DNA of 64,000 nt from Anisus vortex (Eukaryota; Mollusca; Gastropoda; Planorbidae), in the NCBI GenBank assembly GCA_949126835.1, contig OX421505.1:10325283-10389282 (forward strand). The letters are read 5' to 3'. The notes under the pieces are model-generated. The model was not told the DNA's origin, did not search any database, and was given only the letters and a program-made list of their open reading frames with translations. Shown here piece by piece: positions 11,030 through 21,838 of the stretch (the stretch's first letter is position 1; every line of letters begins with the position of its first letter). Both the position numbers and the translations under genes were made by a program.

Positions 11030-14000
11030 CTTCACTATTGAAATGACTTTGTGTTGCGCCAGCAGGCAGCAGTGTGTTTTCCGTCTCTACTTGGAGTATT
11101 TATGTGTCTTCTATGTTCACTTTAGAGTGTTAATTTTTATACCAGTGGATTTGTGGAAGTTTTCTCTTGACAATAGTATAATCATTTTAGTGTTTCTTGA
11201 TACGTGTAAGGAGTGATTAATTAATTAAATTATTAATGAATCTATAAATAGCCTACTGTAAAACAGGACTGAGCCTTTTTCTTAAACTGGTCTCAACTGG
11301 TCTAAATGTTTACCCGTTCCGCTCTAGTAAACTGGTGTTTACAAACATTTCTGACGACACACTAGTCCTATTGTGTGTTGTGTTTGGTTTCTTATTCTGA
11401 TCGTCTTAAGTATTTTAAAAATGAATCACAGCCTTCTCCGTAGTATTGGGAAAATATGCTCTGAGTACCATACCCGTGTCGATAACAACGTTTTTCAAAT
11501 GATTCGTTGTTTTGGCATAGGGCGTCGTCTTCCTACAAGACGCGGGACAAGGGCTGGAAATCTTCATCGTATTTGGCATAACCTGTCTTCTAAACCTGCC
11601 TGGGCTACTCCTGTTGCGAGTGTGCTTGATCCCCACCAATCTGCGCCTACTACATTCGCAGTGAGTGCTAATTCTGGCCCACATAGTACTCATTTCAAGT
11701 CTGGATCCAGTGACATTCGTCGGCTCGGTGTAGGGGTTCAAGCACCCACAGGGAGAGGAACTAGGGCTGGACGGCTTCACCTTGACGTGTCTACTCCAAC
11801 ATCCTCGCTAACACCTCTAATCCCTAATGTGACCGAACAATGCCCGGTAATATCGACTATTCATTCTGCAGGCGTTACCATCGGCCTCTTAAATACTCAA
11901 TCTTCCGTCAAAAAGGCTTTAGTTATATGTGATGTTATAACTGAGAAGTCGCTTGACATTATGGTCATCACTGAGACGTGGCTTCACGAGGGTGGAGATG
12001 AAGTAGCCATTAGGGACATGACGCCTGATGGATATGCTTTCTTCCACCGTCCTCGGTCAACAGGTCAGAGAGGGGGTGGCATTGCTGTGATTCACCGGGC
12101 CTCCCTAATTGTTAGATTGTGCAAGGACACCAGTTTTAATTCCTTTGAGTCTATACAAATGACAGTACGCACCGTGGCTCTGTACAGACCCCCACCTTCT
12201 GCTTCAAATGGTTTGAATGACAACGTGTTTCACGAGGACTTTGGAAAACTTGTGTCGTCCATAAGTTCTAAGAATCTCCTCATTCTTGGTGACTTTAATG
12301 TTCATTGGGATGAGTCAGATAATAGGCACACTCGCGACTTTATTCAATTGTTGCACTCGGCAAACCTGGTACAGCATGTTTCGGAACCTACACACAAGGA
12401 TGGACATATTTTAGACTGGGTTGTGTCACGATCTGACAATGATGGTTTTCTTAAGTCGGTAATTGTTGAAGATCATCTTATATCTGATCACTTTCTTGTT
12501 ACCTTTACCACAGATATGGAAATGCCTGCTGTTCCAATAAAGAAAATTCAGGCCAGGAAGTTACGAAATATAGATATGGACTTATTTCGCGATCATCTTT
12601 CAAGATCAGATTTGGTTATATCACCACCTGATGACATCTCTCAACTAGTTCTACTCTACAATAATACTCTATCTTCCATGCTGGAGACTTTTGCCCCTAG
12701 GACTGAATTGTATGTTAGAGATAGACCCAATACCGCTTGGTTTACACCCTCCGTTCGGATAGCTAAATTAGCCCGACGTCAGGCAGAGAGACACTGGAGA
12801 CTGAGTGGCCTTGAGGTGGATAAACAGATGTTTAAGATAGCAAGGAACAAGCTTACAAATGTGATTAGACGTGCGAAAGCAAAGCAAGTTCAGTCTGCTC
12901 TGGAGGCTGCGGGCACTGACTATCGAAAACTGTTTTCCATAGTGCAGAATCTTCTTGGAAAAAATGAATTAAGTCCAATTTTGCCTGACATGAGCAGCGA
13001 GCAGGCTGCGGAGGCTCTTAATGAATTTTTTAATGAAAAAGTCGAGACGATTAGAAACAGCTTTGATAATCATACTACTCCACCCACTGTGGAGAAGTCA
13101 TTTTCTGGAATTTCTTTGTCAAATTTCCTCCCAGTTTCCGAAGAGCAGTTGAGGCGTCTTATTTCTGTATCTAAACCTACATCCTCAATTGTTGACCCCA
13201 TTCCAACGAAGATTGTGTTGGACTGCCTTGAAATTCTGCTTCCAGTTTTAGTGCGTATCATAAATGGTAGTCTGGAGTCAGCCACAGTCCCACAAATGTT
13301 TAAGACTGCTGTCATCAAGCCTTTATTAAAGAAAAAGGGGCTCGATCCTAGTGACTGCAAGAGTTTTCGGCCAGTATCTAACCTTCCCTATGTATCGAAG
13401 CTTCTTGAGAGGGTTGTCTCTCAGCAGCTTTTACAACATCTAACCACACATGGCCTGATTGATAAATTTCAATCTGCCTATCGTCCTGGGCATAGCTGTG
13501 AGACGGCAATATTACGTGTTATGAATGATGTTCTATGTAGTGCTGACCGTGGTGATCTGACTATCTTAGTTCTGTTGGACCTCAGTGCTGCCTTTGATGT
13601 TATCAACCATGACTTACTTTTATCAAGACTTCAATACGAGATGGGCATCACTGATACTGCACTTCATTGGTTTACTTCCTACTTGGCAGACAGGACTCAG
13701 AGAGTTTCTATCAATCAGACCTTATCAAAAGCCACTTCTCTCATCTGTGGCGTACCTCAAGGTTCAGTTTTAGGGCCTATCCTTTTTGCTGTTTACACTA
13801 GCCAGCTTGGCAGAATAATTGATAGCCAAGGATTATCTCGCAAACTATATGCGGATGATACCCAGCTGTACAAAAGCTTCCATCCTGATCATAATGCTTG
13901 TGCTGCCGCTGTTAATGCAGTGGAAGAATGCTGTCTAGCGGTGAAAGCGTGGATGACTGCCAACAAACTCAAACTGAATGACGACAAGACTGAGGCAATT

Positions 14001-14895
14001 ATGTGCGGTTCAAACTTCAATCTTAGGAAAGTCGATATTCCATCTATTAAAGTAGGGGCCTCTGATATCTTTTTGTCCAACACTGTCAGAGACCTGGGCT
14101 TTATCATTGACAGTAAATTAACAATGGGTCCACACATCAGTACTGTGGTTAGGGCATGCTCCTTCCATCTTCGTGCCCTGGGTCAGCTGCGACCTCTGAT
14201 TAATAAAAAAACAGCCAATGCTTTTGCTGTTGCAACAATACAGTCAAGACTAGACTATTGTAACAGTTGCCTGTGGGGTTTACCCCAGAAACAACTGGAT
14301 AGACTTCAGAAAGTTCAAAATACTGCAGCACGCATTGTGTCACGAGTAAAGAAGCATGACCATATCACTCCAATTCTCAAAGAGCTCCACTGGCTCCCTG
14401 TGACGAAGCGCATCGATCATAAGATTATGTCCCTTACCTATGGATGCGTGGAAGGCACAGCACCTGCATATCTCAAAGAGCTTATACCGAAGCATGTCCC
14501 GTTAAGGATGCTGCGATCTTCAACACAATCTCTCCTGGAAATTCCAGGTTTGGAAGGTCACAGAAAAAAGACTCTTGGTGTACGCTCGTTTGAATCTGTG
14601 GCGCCTACACTGTGGAATGGCTTACCTGAGACACTGAAAAACTCTGTGTCAAAAAAAGCATTCAAGAAGAATTTGAAGACTTTTCTTTTCAACTAAGTTG
14701 ATGAAGTACACATCCATCAGCAAAATACTTGTTTAAAACTATTTTAAAATGTTATTGTCGTTTCGTGCCTCCATCGGCCGAAACCTTGTTTAAAACTATT
14801 TTAGAGTGTTATTGTCGTTTCGTTTTTGTGAGCGCGCTGAGCATGCTTGCATTAGCATGGAGTGAGGCGCGATATAAATGACCAATTATTATTAA
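11030..14895 (+). mobile_element. L2-type non-LTR retrotransposon, apparently full ORF, inserted in a hAT element
   Basis: The element comprises about 390 bp of leader, one long ORF (11421-14696) and a 3' UTR of about 200 bp. The 3' UTR contains a 39-bp imperfect direct repeat (14728-14766 and 14784-14822) and ends in gcgcgatataaatgaccaa then attattatt, the L2-style tail. The 5' boundary (11005-11045) is set by loss of alignment to the hAT copy at 39-40 kb. I see no clear target duplication. No separate ORF1 is present, so the copy either has one ORF by nature or has lost its 5' end. Confidence 0.85.
11421..14696 (+). CDS. L2-type LINE endonuclease/reverse transcriptase, intact ORF
   Basis: Encodes a 1091-residue protein that copies its own RNA into the genome by target-primed reverse transcription. 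Order of parts: a basic N-terminus with two copies of a RGTRAG(N/R)LH motif (near residues 41 and 111); an APE-type endonuclease starting at TIGLLNTQS (about 153) with catalytic ITETW (E185), GDFN (290-293) and SDH (355-357); then a linker. The reverse transcriptase follows, with FRPVSNLP (about 648), LDLSAAFDVINH (D720, D726), GVPQGSVLGP (777) and YADD (810-813). The thumb/C-terminus has LGFIIDSKL and ends WNGLPETL. All catalytic residues are present and there is no stop or shift, so this copy may be young. The first ATG in frame is used; sixteen open codons precede it without an ATG. RT wording and tail place it in the CR1/L2 group; L2 clade is my best reading. Confidence 0.93.
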   Translation: MNHSLLRSIGKICSEYHTRVDNNVFQMIRCFGIGRRLPTRRGTRAGNLHRIWHNLSSKPAWATPVASVLDPHQSAPTTFAVSANSGPHSTHFKSGSSDIRRLGVGVQAPTGRGTRAGRLHLDVSTPTSSLTPLIPNVTEQCPVISTIHSAGVTIGLLNTQSSVKKALVICDVITEKSLDIMVITETWLHEGGDEVAIRDMTPDGYAFFHRPRSTGQRGGGIAVIHRASLIVRLCKDTSFNSFESIQMTVRTVALYRPPPSASNGLNDNVFHEDFGKLVSSISSKNLLILGDFNVHWDESDNRHTRDFIQLLHSANLVQHVSEPTHKDGHILDWVVSRSDNDGFLKSVIVEDHLISDHFLVTFTTDMEMPAVPIKKIQARKLRNIDMDLFRDHLSRSDLVISPPDDISQLVLLYNNTLSSMLETFAPRTELYVRDRPNTAWFTPSVRIAKLARRQAERHWRLSGLEVDKQMFKIARNKLTNVIRRAKAKQVQSALEAAGTDYRKLFSIVQNLLGKNELSPILPDMSSEQAAEALNEFFNEKVETIRNSFDNHTTPPTVEKSFSGISLSNFLPVSEEQLRRLISVSKPTSSIVDPIPTKIVLDCLEILLPVLVRIINGSLESATVPQMFKTAVIKPLLKKKGLDPSDCKSFRPVSNLPYVSKLLERVVSQQLLQHLTTHGLIDKFQSAYRPGHSCETAILRVMNDVLCSADRGDLTILVLLDLSAAFDVINHDLLLSRLQYEMGITDTALHWFTSYLADRTQRVSINQTLSKATSLICGVPQGSVLGPILFAVYTSQLGRIIDSQGLSRKLYADDTQLYKSFHPDHNACAAAVNAVEECCLAVKAWMTANKLKLNDDKTEAIMCGSNFNLRKVDIPSIKVGASDIFLSNTVRDLGFIIDSKLTMGPHISTVVRACSFHLRALGQLRPLINKKTANAFAVATIQSRLDYCNSCLWGLPQKQLDRLQKVQNTAARIVSRVKKHDHITPILKELHWLPVTKRIDHKIMSLTYGCVEGTAPAYLKELIPKHVPLRMLRSSTQSLLEIPGLEGHRKKTLGVRSFESVAPTLWNGLPETLKNSVSKKAFKKNLKTFLFN

Positions 14896-14897
14896 AT

Positions 14898-15140
14898 GTG
14901 GAAAGGGTTTTTTAATTAAAGGGACATAATTAACCCATTTTATTTTAGCTAATATTTCTGATGTTTCTTTTTATATATATAAAATAATAAATGGCTTACA
15001 ATTTTTTTTAAATGATCAAAATGTAAAAAGAATTTGAAAATTATATAAATATTAAAAGACAAAAAATGTATATATTTATTTTTAAACATTACATTAACTA
15101 CCCAGGTTGTGTAATTACTAAGCATCCATTCCACTTAATG
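14898..15140. repeat. 240-bp hAT module, right part of the interrupted hAT
   Basis: aattaaagggacataattaa followed by cccattttat, through to aacattacattaactaccca and tgtgtaattactaagcatc, aligns with 15840-16080 (inside another hAT element) and 40268-40545 (hAT copy 2). In copy 2 it follows directly on the transposase region, which shows that the L2 insertion split it off here. Confidence 0.75.
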
Positions 15141-15748
15141 ATAGTTGTTTTCTTAGTACTTGTATCTGAGTAATTTTAAATTGAGCCCCAACTAAATAGA
15201 AAAATACATTTTGTACTTTTCAGTTTCACTTGTAGGGTTGCTTAACATTTAAATATTTTTTATAAAGTTAATTGAATGAATGAACATCTACGTAAATAAA
15301 ACTGTACGAAGGAATGAATAAATGAGACAACTAGGCCCTATAGGCCTATACAAATAAACTAACTAACTAGAACTCCTATTGGAAACGAGAGCTGGGTGTT
15401 TTATTACCTTGTAGCTCTGAGCAAGAACTCATCAGTGTGTTTGAGCACGGCTCTATCTCCGTAGAGATCAGTGGATAGTGGGTCACCCGTCCCATCTCCT
15501 CGATCGACGAGACGGGGGCACTCAAATACAAATAAACAGAATGGATGGAATGAATGCTCGAAACTTATTAAATAGTTACATATACTTGTCATATTATATC
15601 GTCTATCCTTTGGTTTTGTAAAAGGAAATCCTACTTGGGCACACTATTACCAAAAGGTTGCCGACCCCTGGTCTAATTCATAAGAGATATCATTCACCGA
15701 ATTGCAATAGGTATAAAGTTTCCAAAAATCACTTTCGTTACTGTAAAC

Positions 15749-16471
15749 CTTAGGTTCTCAACCTTTTTCGGCTCACCGCCCCCTTTTACATTTTTTTTTC
15801 GCTCACCGCCCCCCAACTTAATTTTAGCGGAAACATTTGTTAATTAAAGGGAGATAATTAACCCTTTTCATTTGAGGTAAAATTTCAATTTGTTTTCCTT
15901 TTATAAAAAATTACATGGCTTGCATTTATAACTTTAAAATGATATGATAGAACTGTAAAAATTATTTGAAAACTGTATAAATATTATATGACTAAAGAAT
16001 TTATATGAATATTTTCAAGCATTTCAATTACTACCCAGTTTGTATAATTACTACGTATCTATACCGCTAAGCTATTGTGGTTACCTTTTTACGAAGGATT
16101 CAAACGCATTAAAGGACAACTCGGTAAAACATCAAAAGAGTAATATAAGAGTAATAATAGCAGATGTTAATGCGACAGTCCGGTGAACCAACCATAAGAC
16201 GAGACGGCCGCATACCATATTTGCCAAATACTGACTCCCCCCCCCCTACTTCATCGAAAAGTCATTGCGATTCTTATTTATTGTTCAATAATATGTATGC
16301 GTTTACATCATATTTCATCCAAAAACTAATCGATTCAAATAGCTGAGTTGTTGAAATTATAGCAGGTAGGCCTACGTATGTACCGCCCACTTGCCCTTCA
16401 TCGCCCCCAATCGCCCCCGGGAATGTTATCGCCCCCCTTAAGCTTCTAATCGCCCCCGTTGAGAACCTATG
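15749..16471. mobile_element. hAT non-autonomous element with CGCCCCC-rich ends
   Basis: Ends cttaggttctcaac and gttgagaacctatg are inverted (13 of 14), flanked by a perfect 8-bp target duplication ctgtaaac at 15741-15748 and 16472-16479. Subterminal regions repeat ctcaccgccccc on the left and atcgccccc on the right. The 723-bp body holds no intact ORF. Its 15840-16080 segment is shared with the GTF2IRD2-like hAT copies. Confidence 0.92.
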
Positions 16472-16650
16472 CTGTAAACCATTTCTCTTCTTCTTCTAGG
16501 TTTATATTTTCATCCCCAAGTGTAACGAAATCAAGAAATTCCGGGAAAGAATAGCAGAAATTTAAAAGAGTTTACGAGTAAAGGAAATTCTTACTTTTCA
16601 TTGAAAAGTATCTATCCCGGATACGAAGAGGAGAAATACGTAGCTAAACT

Positions 16651-17132
16651 TGTCAAAAGTAATCAATATATAGATCTAGTAACGCAACAAATTAGTCAAA
16701 AGTAATCAATATATAGATCTAGGAACGCAACAAATTTGTCAAAAGTAGTCAATATATAGATGTAGGAACGCAACAAATTTGTCAAAAGTAATCAATATAT
16801 AGATCTGGGAACGCGACAAATTTGTCAAAAGTAATCAATACATAGATCTAGGAACGCAACAAATTTTTCAAAAGTAATCAATATAAAGATCTAGGAACGC
16901 GACAAATTTGTCAAAAGTAATCAATAGGCTACATAGATCTAGGAACGCAACAAATTTGTCAAAAGTAATCAATATATAGATCTAGGAACGCAACAAATTT
17001 GTCAAAAGTAATCAATATATAGATTTAGGAACGCAACAAATTAGTCAAAAGTAATCAATATATAGATCTAGGAACGCAACAAATTTGTCAAAAGTAATCA
17101 ATATATAGATCTAGGAACGCAACAAATTTGGT
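16651..17132. repeat. 43-bp minisatellite, about 11 copies
   Basis: The unit contains gtcaaaagtaatcaatata followed by tagatctaggaacgcaacaa and attt, with starts at 16652, 16695, 16738 and so on. One copy near 16926 has a short insertion (ggctac). Copies differ at few positions, mostly the third base of aggaacgc(a/g)ac and the atata(t/c) run. Confidence 0.93.
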
Positions 17133-17163
17133 AAAATCTAGAAAAGTAAATGATGTACTAGAC

Positions 17164-17374
17164 CAGTGGTCGTCAATCTTTTGATACTAATTTGCCAAAG
17201 TGGGATTTATAATTCATTCAGCGTGCCAACAGTCTAATTAATAGTAAACCCGCTCTGCCAATAAATTTTTTGTAGAATAAATTCGAATCGCCTTCTTCGG
17301 GGTCCTATACGTGCCATCTAAAATCGTTCCGGCCAGCGTGCATTTCGGTGCGTGCGTTATGATGCCGAGCCCTG
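17164..17374. mobile_element. hAT MITE, 211 bp
   Basis: Flanked by a perfect 8-bp target duplication tactagac at 17156-17163 and 17375-17382. The ends, cagtggtcgtcaatc and gatgccgagccctg, are decayed inverted repeats. Internal attcattcagcgtgccaac is shared with the MITE at 51047-51234. Confidence 0.88.
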
Positions 17375-17384
17375 TACTAGACTG

Positions 17385-18160
17385 CACATGCAGGTACAAC
17401 TTTCAAGAACATATCTAAAAGACCTAAAAATTGTGCAGAGTATTTTTCCACAAATTTCCCAATAAAAATACAAAAACAATCGTAAAAAGTGGTGAATATA
17501 AACAATATTAGTACAAGAATACGATTAATTACATTTCCTACCATCGATAAAAATTGTTGAATATACAACAAAAAAGAAACTTGCCCATTCTCCCATACGA
17601 CATAAATACAACAACAACTGGTGCGGAAAAAGATGAATCTACGCAATGAGGCTCTTTTTATTAAGGATGTCACTCAAATTGTTCATTCTATAATGCCCTA
17701 AACAACAAGAACTAAAAAAATTAATGTTTTATTTAACCGATAAATTAATAAATGTATTTATTTAAAGACGAAGACCTGCCTTAATAAAATGACAAAAAAG
17801 AAGCCCTAAGAATAGGATTTTTAAAAAAGGCTGGCGAATTTATTTGGGAAGTAATTCTGAAAAGACAACAGGACCAGAAAAATTTGGCTCTGGATGAATA
17901 AGTCAGCGGAGACAGAAATGTTAAAATTAATTTTCTAGACGCTTTTGGTAAGGATACCCGGATGAAACTAATTTTGGAGCTGTGAGTGAAAAATCTGAGG
18001 GTTGGTGTGTTTGGGGAGGGGGGGGGAGGCAGGATGTAAGAATATATTTCCTGTTCTATTTGCTTTGTTTTTATTGTTTAAAGACGTGAAAATTTGGCTT
18101 CGCATTACATTGTATTTAGACATTTTTTCTTTTACATTTTTTTTTTAAATCTTATCTATC
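17385..18160. other. No gene seen
   Basis: AT-rich sequence with a short poly-G at 18017-18027. A minus-strand open frame at 17377-17673 (98 codons) shows no domain. Confidence 0.5.
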
Positions 18161-18164
18161 TTGT

Positions 18165-18240
18165 ATATCACAGACGTTCCTTCTACAAAGAAGATTGTTG
18201 CGTCCGACGCTCATCCGTGGTCCGAGTCTAGTCTTTTAAC
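18165..18240 (-). repeat. LINE 3'-end fragment (SFFPSGIRAW family)
   Basis: The plus strand reads acagacgttccttctacaaa then gaagattgttgcgtccgacg and ctcatccgtggtccgagtc. This is the inverse of the 3' tail seen in full at 58668-58858. Only the non-coding tail is present. Confidence 0.75.
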
Positions 18241-18651
18241 TACCCATTGGGGTCTCATAAACGTTGTATATTTTATGTGGTTAGTAGTCAACAATGGTTT
18301 GTGATGCTGTCCAAAAGTACATAAAACATTGCATAAACAGTTTAGTAATTGAGATCTCATCAATAACTTTATATTAATGTTGAAGTAACATAATGATTCG
18401 TTTGAGAGCCCCTGACCATAACGCATAGTCAACACTGATTTGAAGAAGAAAAAACAACTATAGCCAGTTACATAAAAAGTATGTCCAAATTTGATCGCGG
18501 TGCAAAAAATATGCTTGCGAATGAAAGTTCCAACAAAACTACCTCAGACCTAAAGTAGCACTGTAGACGTTACACAAGTAGAACTTGGTTACGTTTGCAT
18601 TTCTGAATATTCAAATTAGTATTGGATTTTTAAAAGAATAAACGTCTAGAG

Positions 18652-18790
18652 CAGGGGTCGGCAACCTACGGCACGTTTATTCAAGTGTTTTCTACAAGAG
18701 AAGAGCAGGGTGACTTATAGTCTGTTGGCACGCTGAATGAATTAGCAAATCTTCTTTGGCACAATATTATCATAAGGTTGTCGACCCCTG
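18652..18790. mobile_element. hAT MITE, 139 bp
   Basis: Ends caggggtcggcaacct and aggttgtcgacccctg are inverted repeats with one mismatch. The 8-bp flanks gtctagag and atctagag (18644-18651, 18791-18798) match at 7 of 8. It contains tggcacgctgaatgaatta, shared with related MITEs in the window. Confidence 0.9.
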
Positions 18791-19767
18791 ATCTAGAGCA
18801 TAAACAAAGCTATTATTCCCCCCCCCTTTTTTTTCCAACCATCTAGTTAAATGTCTCAAAAATTCATCTCATTTTCTTAGCAAAAAAAACAACAAAAATA
18901 ATTAAGAAATCCTAACAAAGAAACATTGACAAACGAGAAAGTGAATTTGTAATATGCAACAATATAATTTGGTGGAAAGATGTTGACAAAAGATAACAGA
19001 CTTGTTGTAATTAGCTTAAGATGCAGCGGAAGTCTGTTTCTTTTCTGAGGAATGTCATTTGAGACTTCCACGATTGTCTGCAAGTCAGGCTCAGATGCCG
19101 CCTGTTTAATGACCGAGTCTAGAATGTCATTGTACAGGCCTTATAACGTCGTCAGCGTCCGGCACAGACAAAGTCGGGAGGGAGTTAAGGGGGAGAAAGG
19201 GATGGGGGGGGGGAGATTTCCTACGGGTAGGAATTAAATCCACAGAATGTCAAAAAATAAATAATATAATTGACCCTTTCGAGGCTTTCATTCTTTTGCT
19301 AAATAATAGATAGGTAAGTGCATGCGATTACTTTCGTTAAGGCCAAGGAAATATCTGGATTGTGTTGACAGATAAATTATGATCTTTTATCATATCGAAA
19401 TAGCAAGCAGACGGGAAATCATTATAGCTTTCAAATTATGTTCTTTTTTTTTTTTTTTAACAGATTTTTTTGTTTTGTTTTGTTAACCCAAGTTATGATC
19501 TTCTATAAAACCAAAAGAATTTTAAAAAAAATTAACAAACAATAAAAAAATTTTTTTTTATACATTCTTTTAAATCTATTTTTATGCCGTAGCTTTGTGA
19601 AGAAGCTGCTCTTCACTACTCACATAAAAAAGAAACACAAAAAAGTCAAAAGTTAATAGTTCTATAAATGATTGTAAAAAAATGGAGATTTCACTTAGCT
19701 ATATAAAAAAGCCCCAGTGCGGGAAATACAGACGCTTAACAAAGTTGGGACACATTTTATTTTAAAA

Positions 19768-20100
19768 AATACATTACAATTTATATAGCGCTTTTCAAAA
19801 CAAAGTCTTTGAATGCGCTTTACATTTACCATATGTTATTGAAATAAATCGAAAAAGTGTGTTTTTAATTTAGTTTTAAAAATGTCTATATCGTCGGCTT
19901 TTTAAATTTTGTTCGGAAGTTCATTCCACCTCAGACGTGACACGACGCTGTAGGAACGAGCTGCAAATGTTTCTCTATTTTACGCTTGGTACCTTGAGCT
20001 GTAGATGGATATTGTTTGAAAGCAGTCCTGTTTTCTCTGATGTGTGTAGTTGGATCATGGATCTGATCTACTGCGGAAATTGACAATGAAGGCTTTTATA
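19768..20100 (-). pseudogene. L2-type LINE 3' fragment
   Basis: The right-hand 3' end reads tatatagcgcttttcaaaac in antisense, the usual L2 tail before a short repeat. The minus strand contains RSYSVVSRLRWNELPNK and FKTKLKTHFF, the end of an L2/CR1 ORF2 (a S..APR.WN.LP....D.FK..LKTHFF pattern). Stops and shifts are present. Confidence 0.78.
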
Positions 20101-20474
20101 GAGCATAAGATAGTTTTTTTTTATTTTTTCTACCTAAGGTGGATAATTTGTCTCATATGTTCAATTTTCAGTTTACTATAGAAGTCAACCAACGGGCGGA
20201 TTTCGTTTTCGCTTTTGTGTGACACTGTGAGTAACGCCACGGCAACCCATTATTAAAATTGATGAGTAGATAAAATACAATTAGAATATACAAATTAAAA
20301 AAAAAAATTTACAATAAAAATAAATAAACAACTCCTATTTGATTATCTGTGAATGCATGAGAAAAGTCAGAAATGGAGAGAACATCTGATAAGTTTGAAC
20401 TCTATAGAATTCTGGACAATGGGCAAACACTGAGATCATAAGTAGTAAGACTGCAACAATGGGCCTATAATAAA

Positions 20475-21440
20475 TTACAAGGACAGTATTTTATTTTCCA
20501 AGAACGACGAAACGGATAACATATAATGGTCTTCTATGTTTGATTCACAAATGGCGCTCTCGGAATAATAATATTCGATTATTTTTTTTATTCTTGATGT
20601 CTGCACTTGGTTGAAGCTTGTTGATGCTATTATTGTTAATAGTTCATCAATCTCTTGATTCAATCTCCTCGGAGTGTTATATCATGGTTTATGAAATAGT
20701 AGTCTCCAACTATCAGTATCAGACATTGACCAGACGATTCAATTTATAAGCAAATGAAAGAACTCATTGTTTGCAGCATATGATATTTAATAATTATTAC
20801 TCACAGTTCACATTTTTTTATCCAATGAAATAATATTTATACTTATAACAACGTTCTAGTATTTATATATAAAAACGATTCTGAGTCTATCGTACATGAG
20901 ACCTCCGACCATTTCAAGATCGTGAGTGAGACTAAATTAAAAGCAGCGTGTTAGATCATGTGACTATCTACTTCCGATATATAAAGCAAGACCCTAGGTT
21001 TTATTTTATTTTAATATACAAATATGGGTTTTATTCTAAGTTTTATAATTCGTACATGAGTCATTTCCCTTGTATTATACCTGCACCATAGCAAAGCTTT
21101 TTTTTTTACTCCCTTTCTTTTAACTCGTACTGTCTGTCTGTTTGTTTGGTTGGTTGGTTGCTTGCTTGGAAAACTTTGCATCGATTTTTCAACCACTTTC
21201 CATCCTCCACTCGAGCTGAAACTTGGGCAGCAGACTTGTTGCGACTAACAATACATCCTATCAAATTTTCAGCATCATAGCCTTTGGAATAGTCACTAAT
21301 ACCTTCGACCAATTTGCGAATCGAAGAAAATTTTACGTAAAACATGGCTGCCTCTACCGGAATAGGCGGAAGTAAATAAACTTTTTGGATATGTTCATTT
21401 TTGCGAAATAAATAGGATGAAAACGACACAATGTAGCCGA
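20475..21440 (-). repeat. Uncharacterised dispersed repeat, copy A
   Basis: On the minus strand this aligns over most of its length with two other places: 40590-40895 (its 5' part) and 43740-44235 (its 3' part). It has an open frame of 107 codons (21106-21429, minus) containing MFYVKFSSIRKLVEGISDYS and then GYDAENLIGCIVSRNK. I do not recognise the protein. No inverted ends or LTR structure are visible. It could be part of a larger transposon or a repeated gene fragment. Confidence 0.6.
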
Positions 21441-21838
21441 AACAAAGCGAGTTAACTTTTTATGTTTTTTGCGGGCCAAAGATAGAAAAAAAAGATGCGC
21501 AAAATTTTAGTGTGGAAATTCATAAGGTATGATATCACTTATATTTAAAATTTAAATTAAATATGAGCTTAGCTTACAAAGAAAGGGCGTATAATAAAAA
21601 CTTTGTTTTTATGGGTTAGTGTGTTTAATATTCTGCTTAAGTCTGATCGAGTCTGCTTAATGCGTATGGTGAATGTGGTCTAATGTGTCTTTCTAAAGTG
21701 TACGTCTATTGTGTCTGTCTAATGAACCTGGGGTGTCAGACTATCGTGCCAGTCTGATGCACCTAGTGTGTCTGCCTAATGTGTCTCTCTAATGTGTCAG
21801 TCTTTTGTGTCTGTTTGATGTACCTGGTGTGTCTTTCT

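Larger units (their letters stand above)
10028..15670 (+). mobile_element. hAT transposon (GTF2IRD2/ZBED-like), interrupted by an intact L2 LINE
   Basis: The left end cagaggtccgcaacc with nearby ttggcacgcagaccg and the right end ggttgccgacccctg are inverted hAT-type termini. The left 1 kb (transposase remnant plus its 3' part, to about 11030) and a segment from about 14898 to 15140 align in order with the second copy at 38892-40545, where they are contiguous. The 3.9 kb between them in this copy is therefore an insertion, the L2 element. Flanks tgttagat and gtctaatt do not form a clean 8-bp duplication, so the right boundary is less sure than the left. Confidence 0.72.

Noticed and set aside
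11415..14137. Minus-strand ORFs inside the LINE (96-121 codons)
   Set aside because: They lie antisense to the intact RT gene and have no domain of their own.
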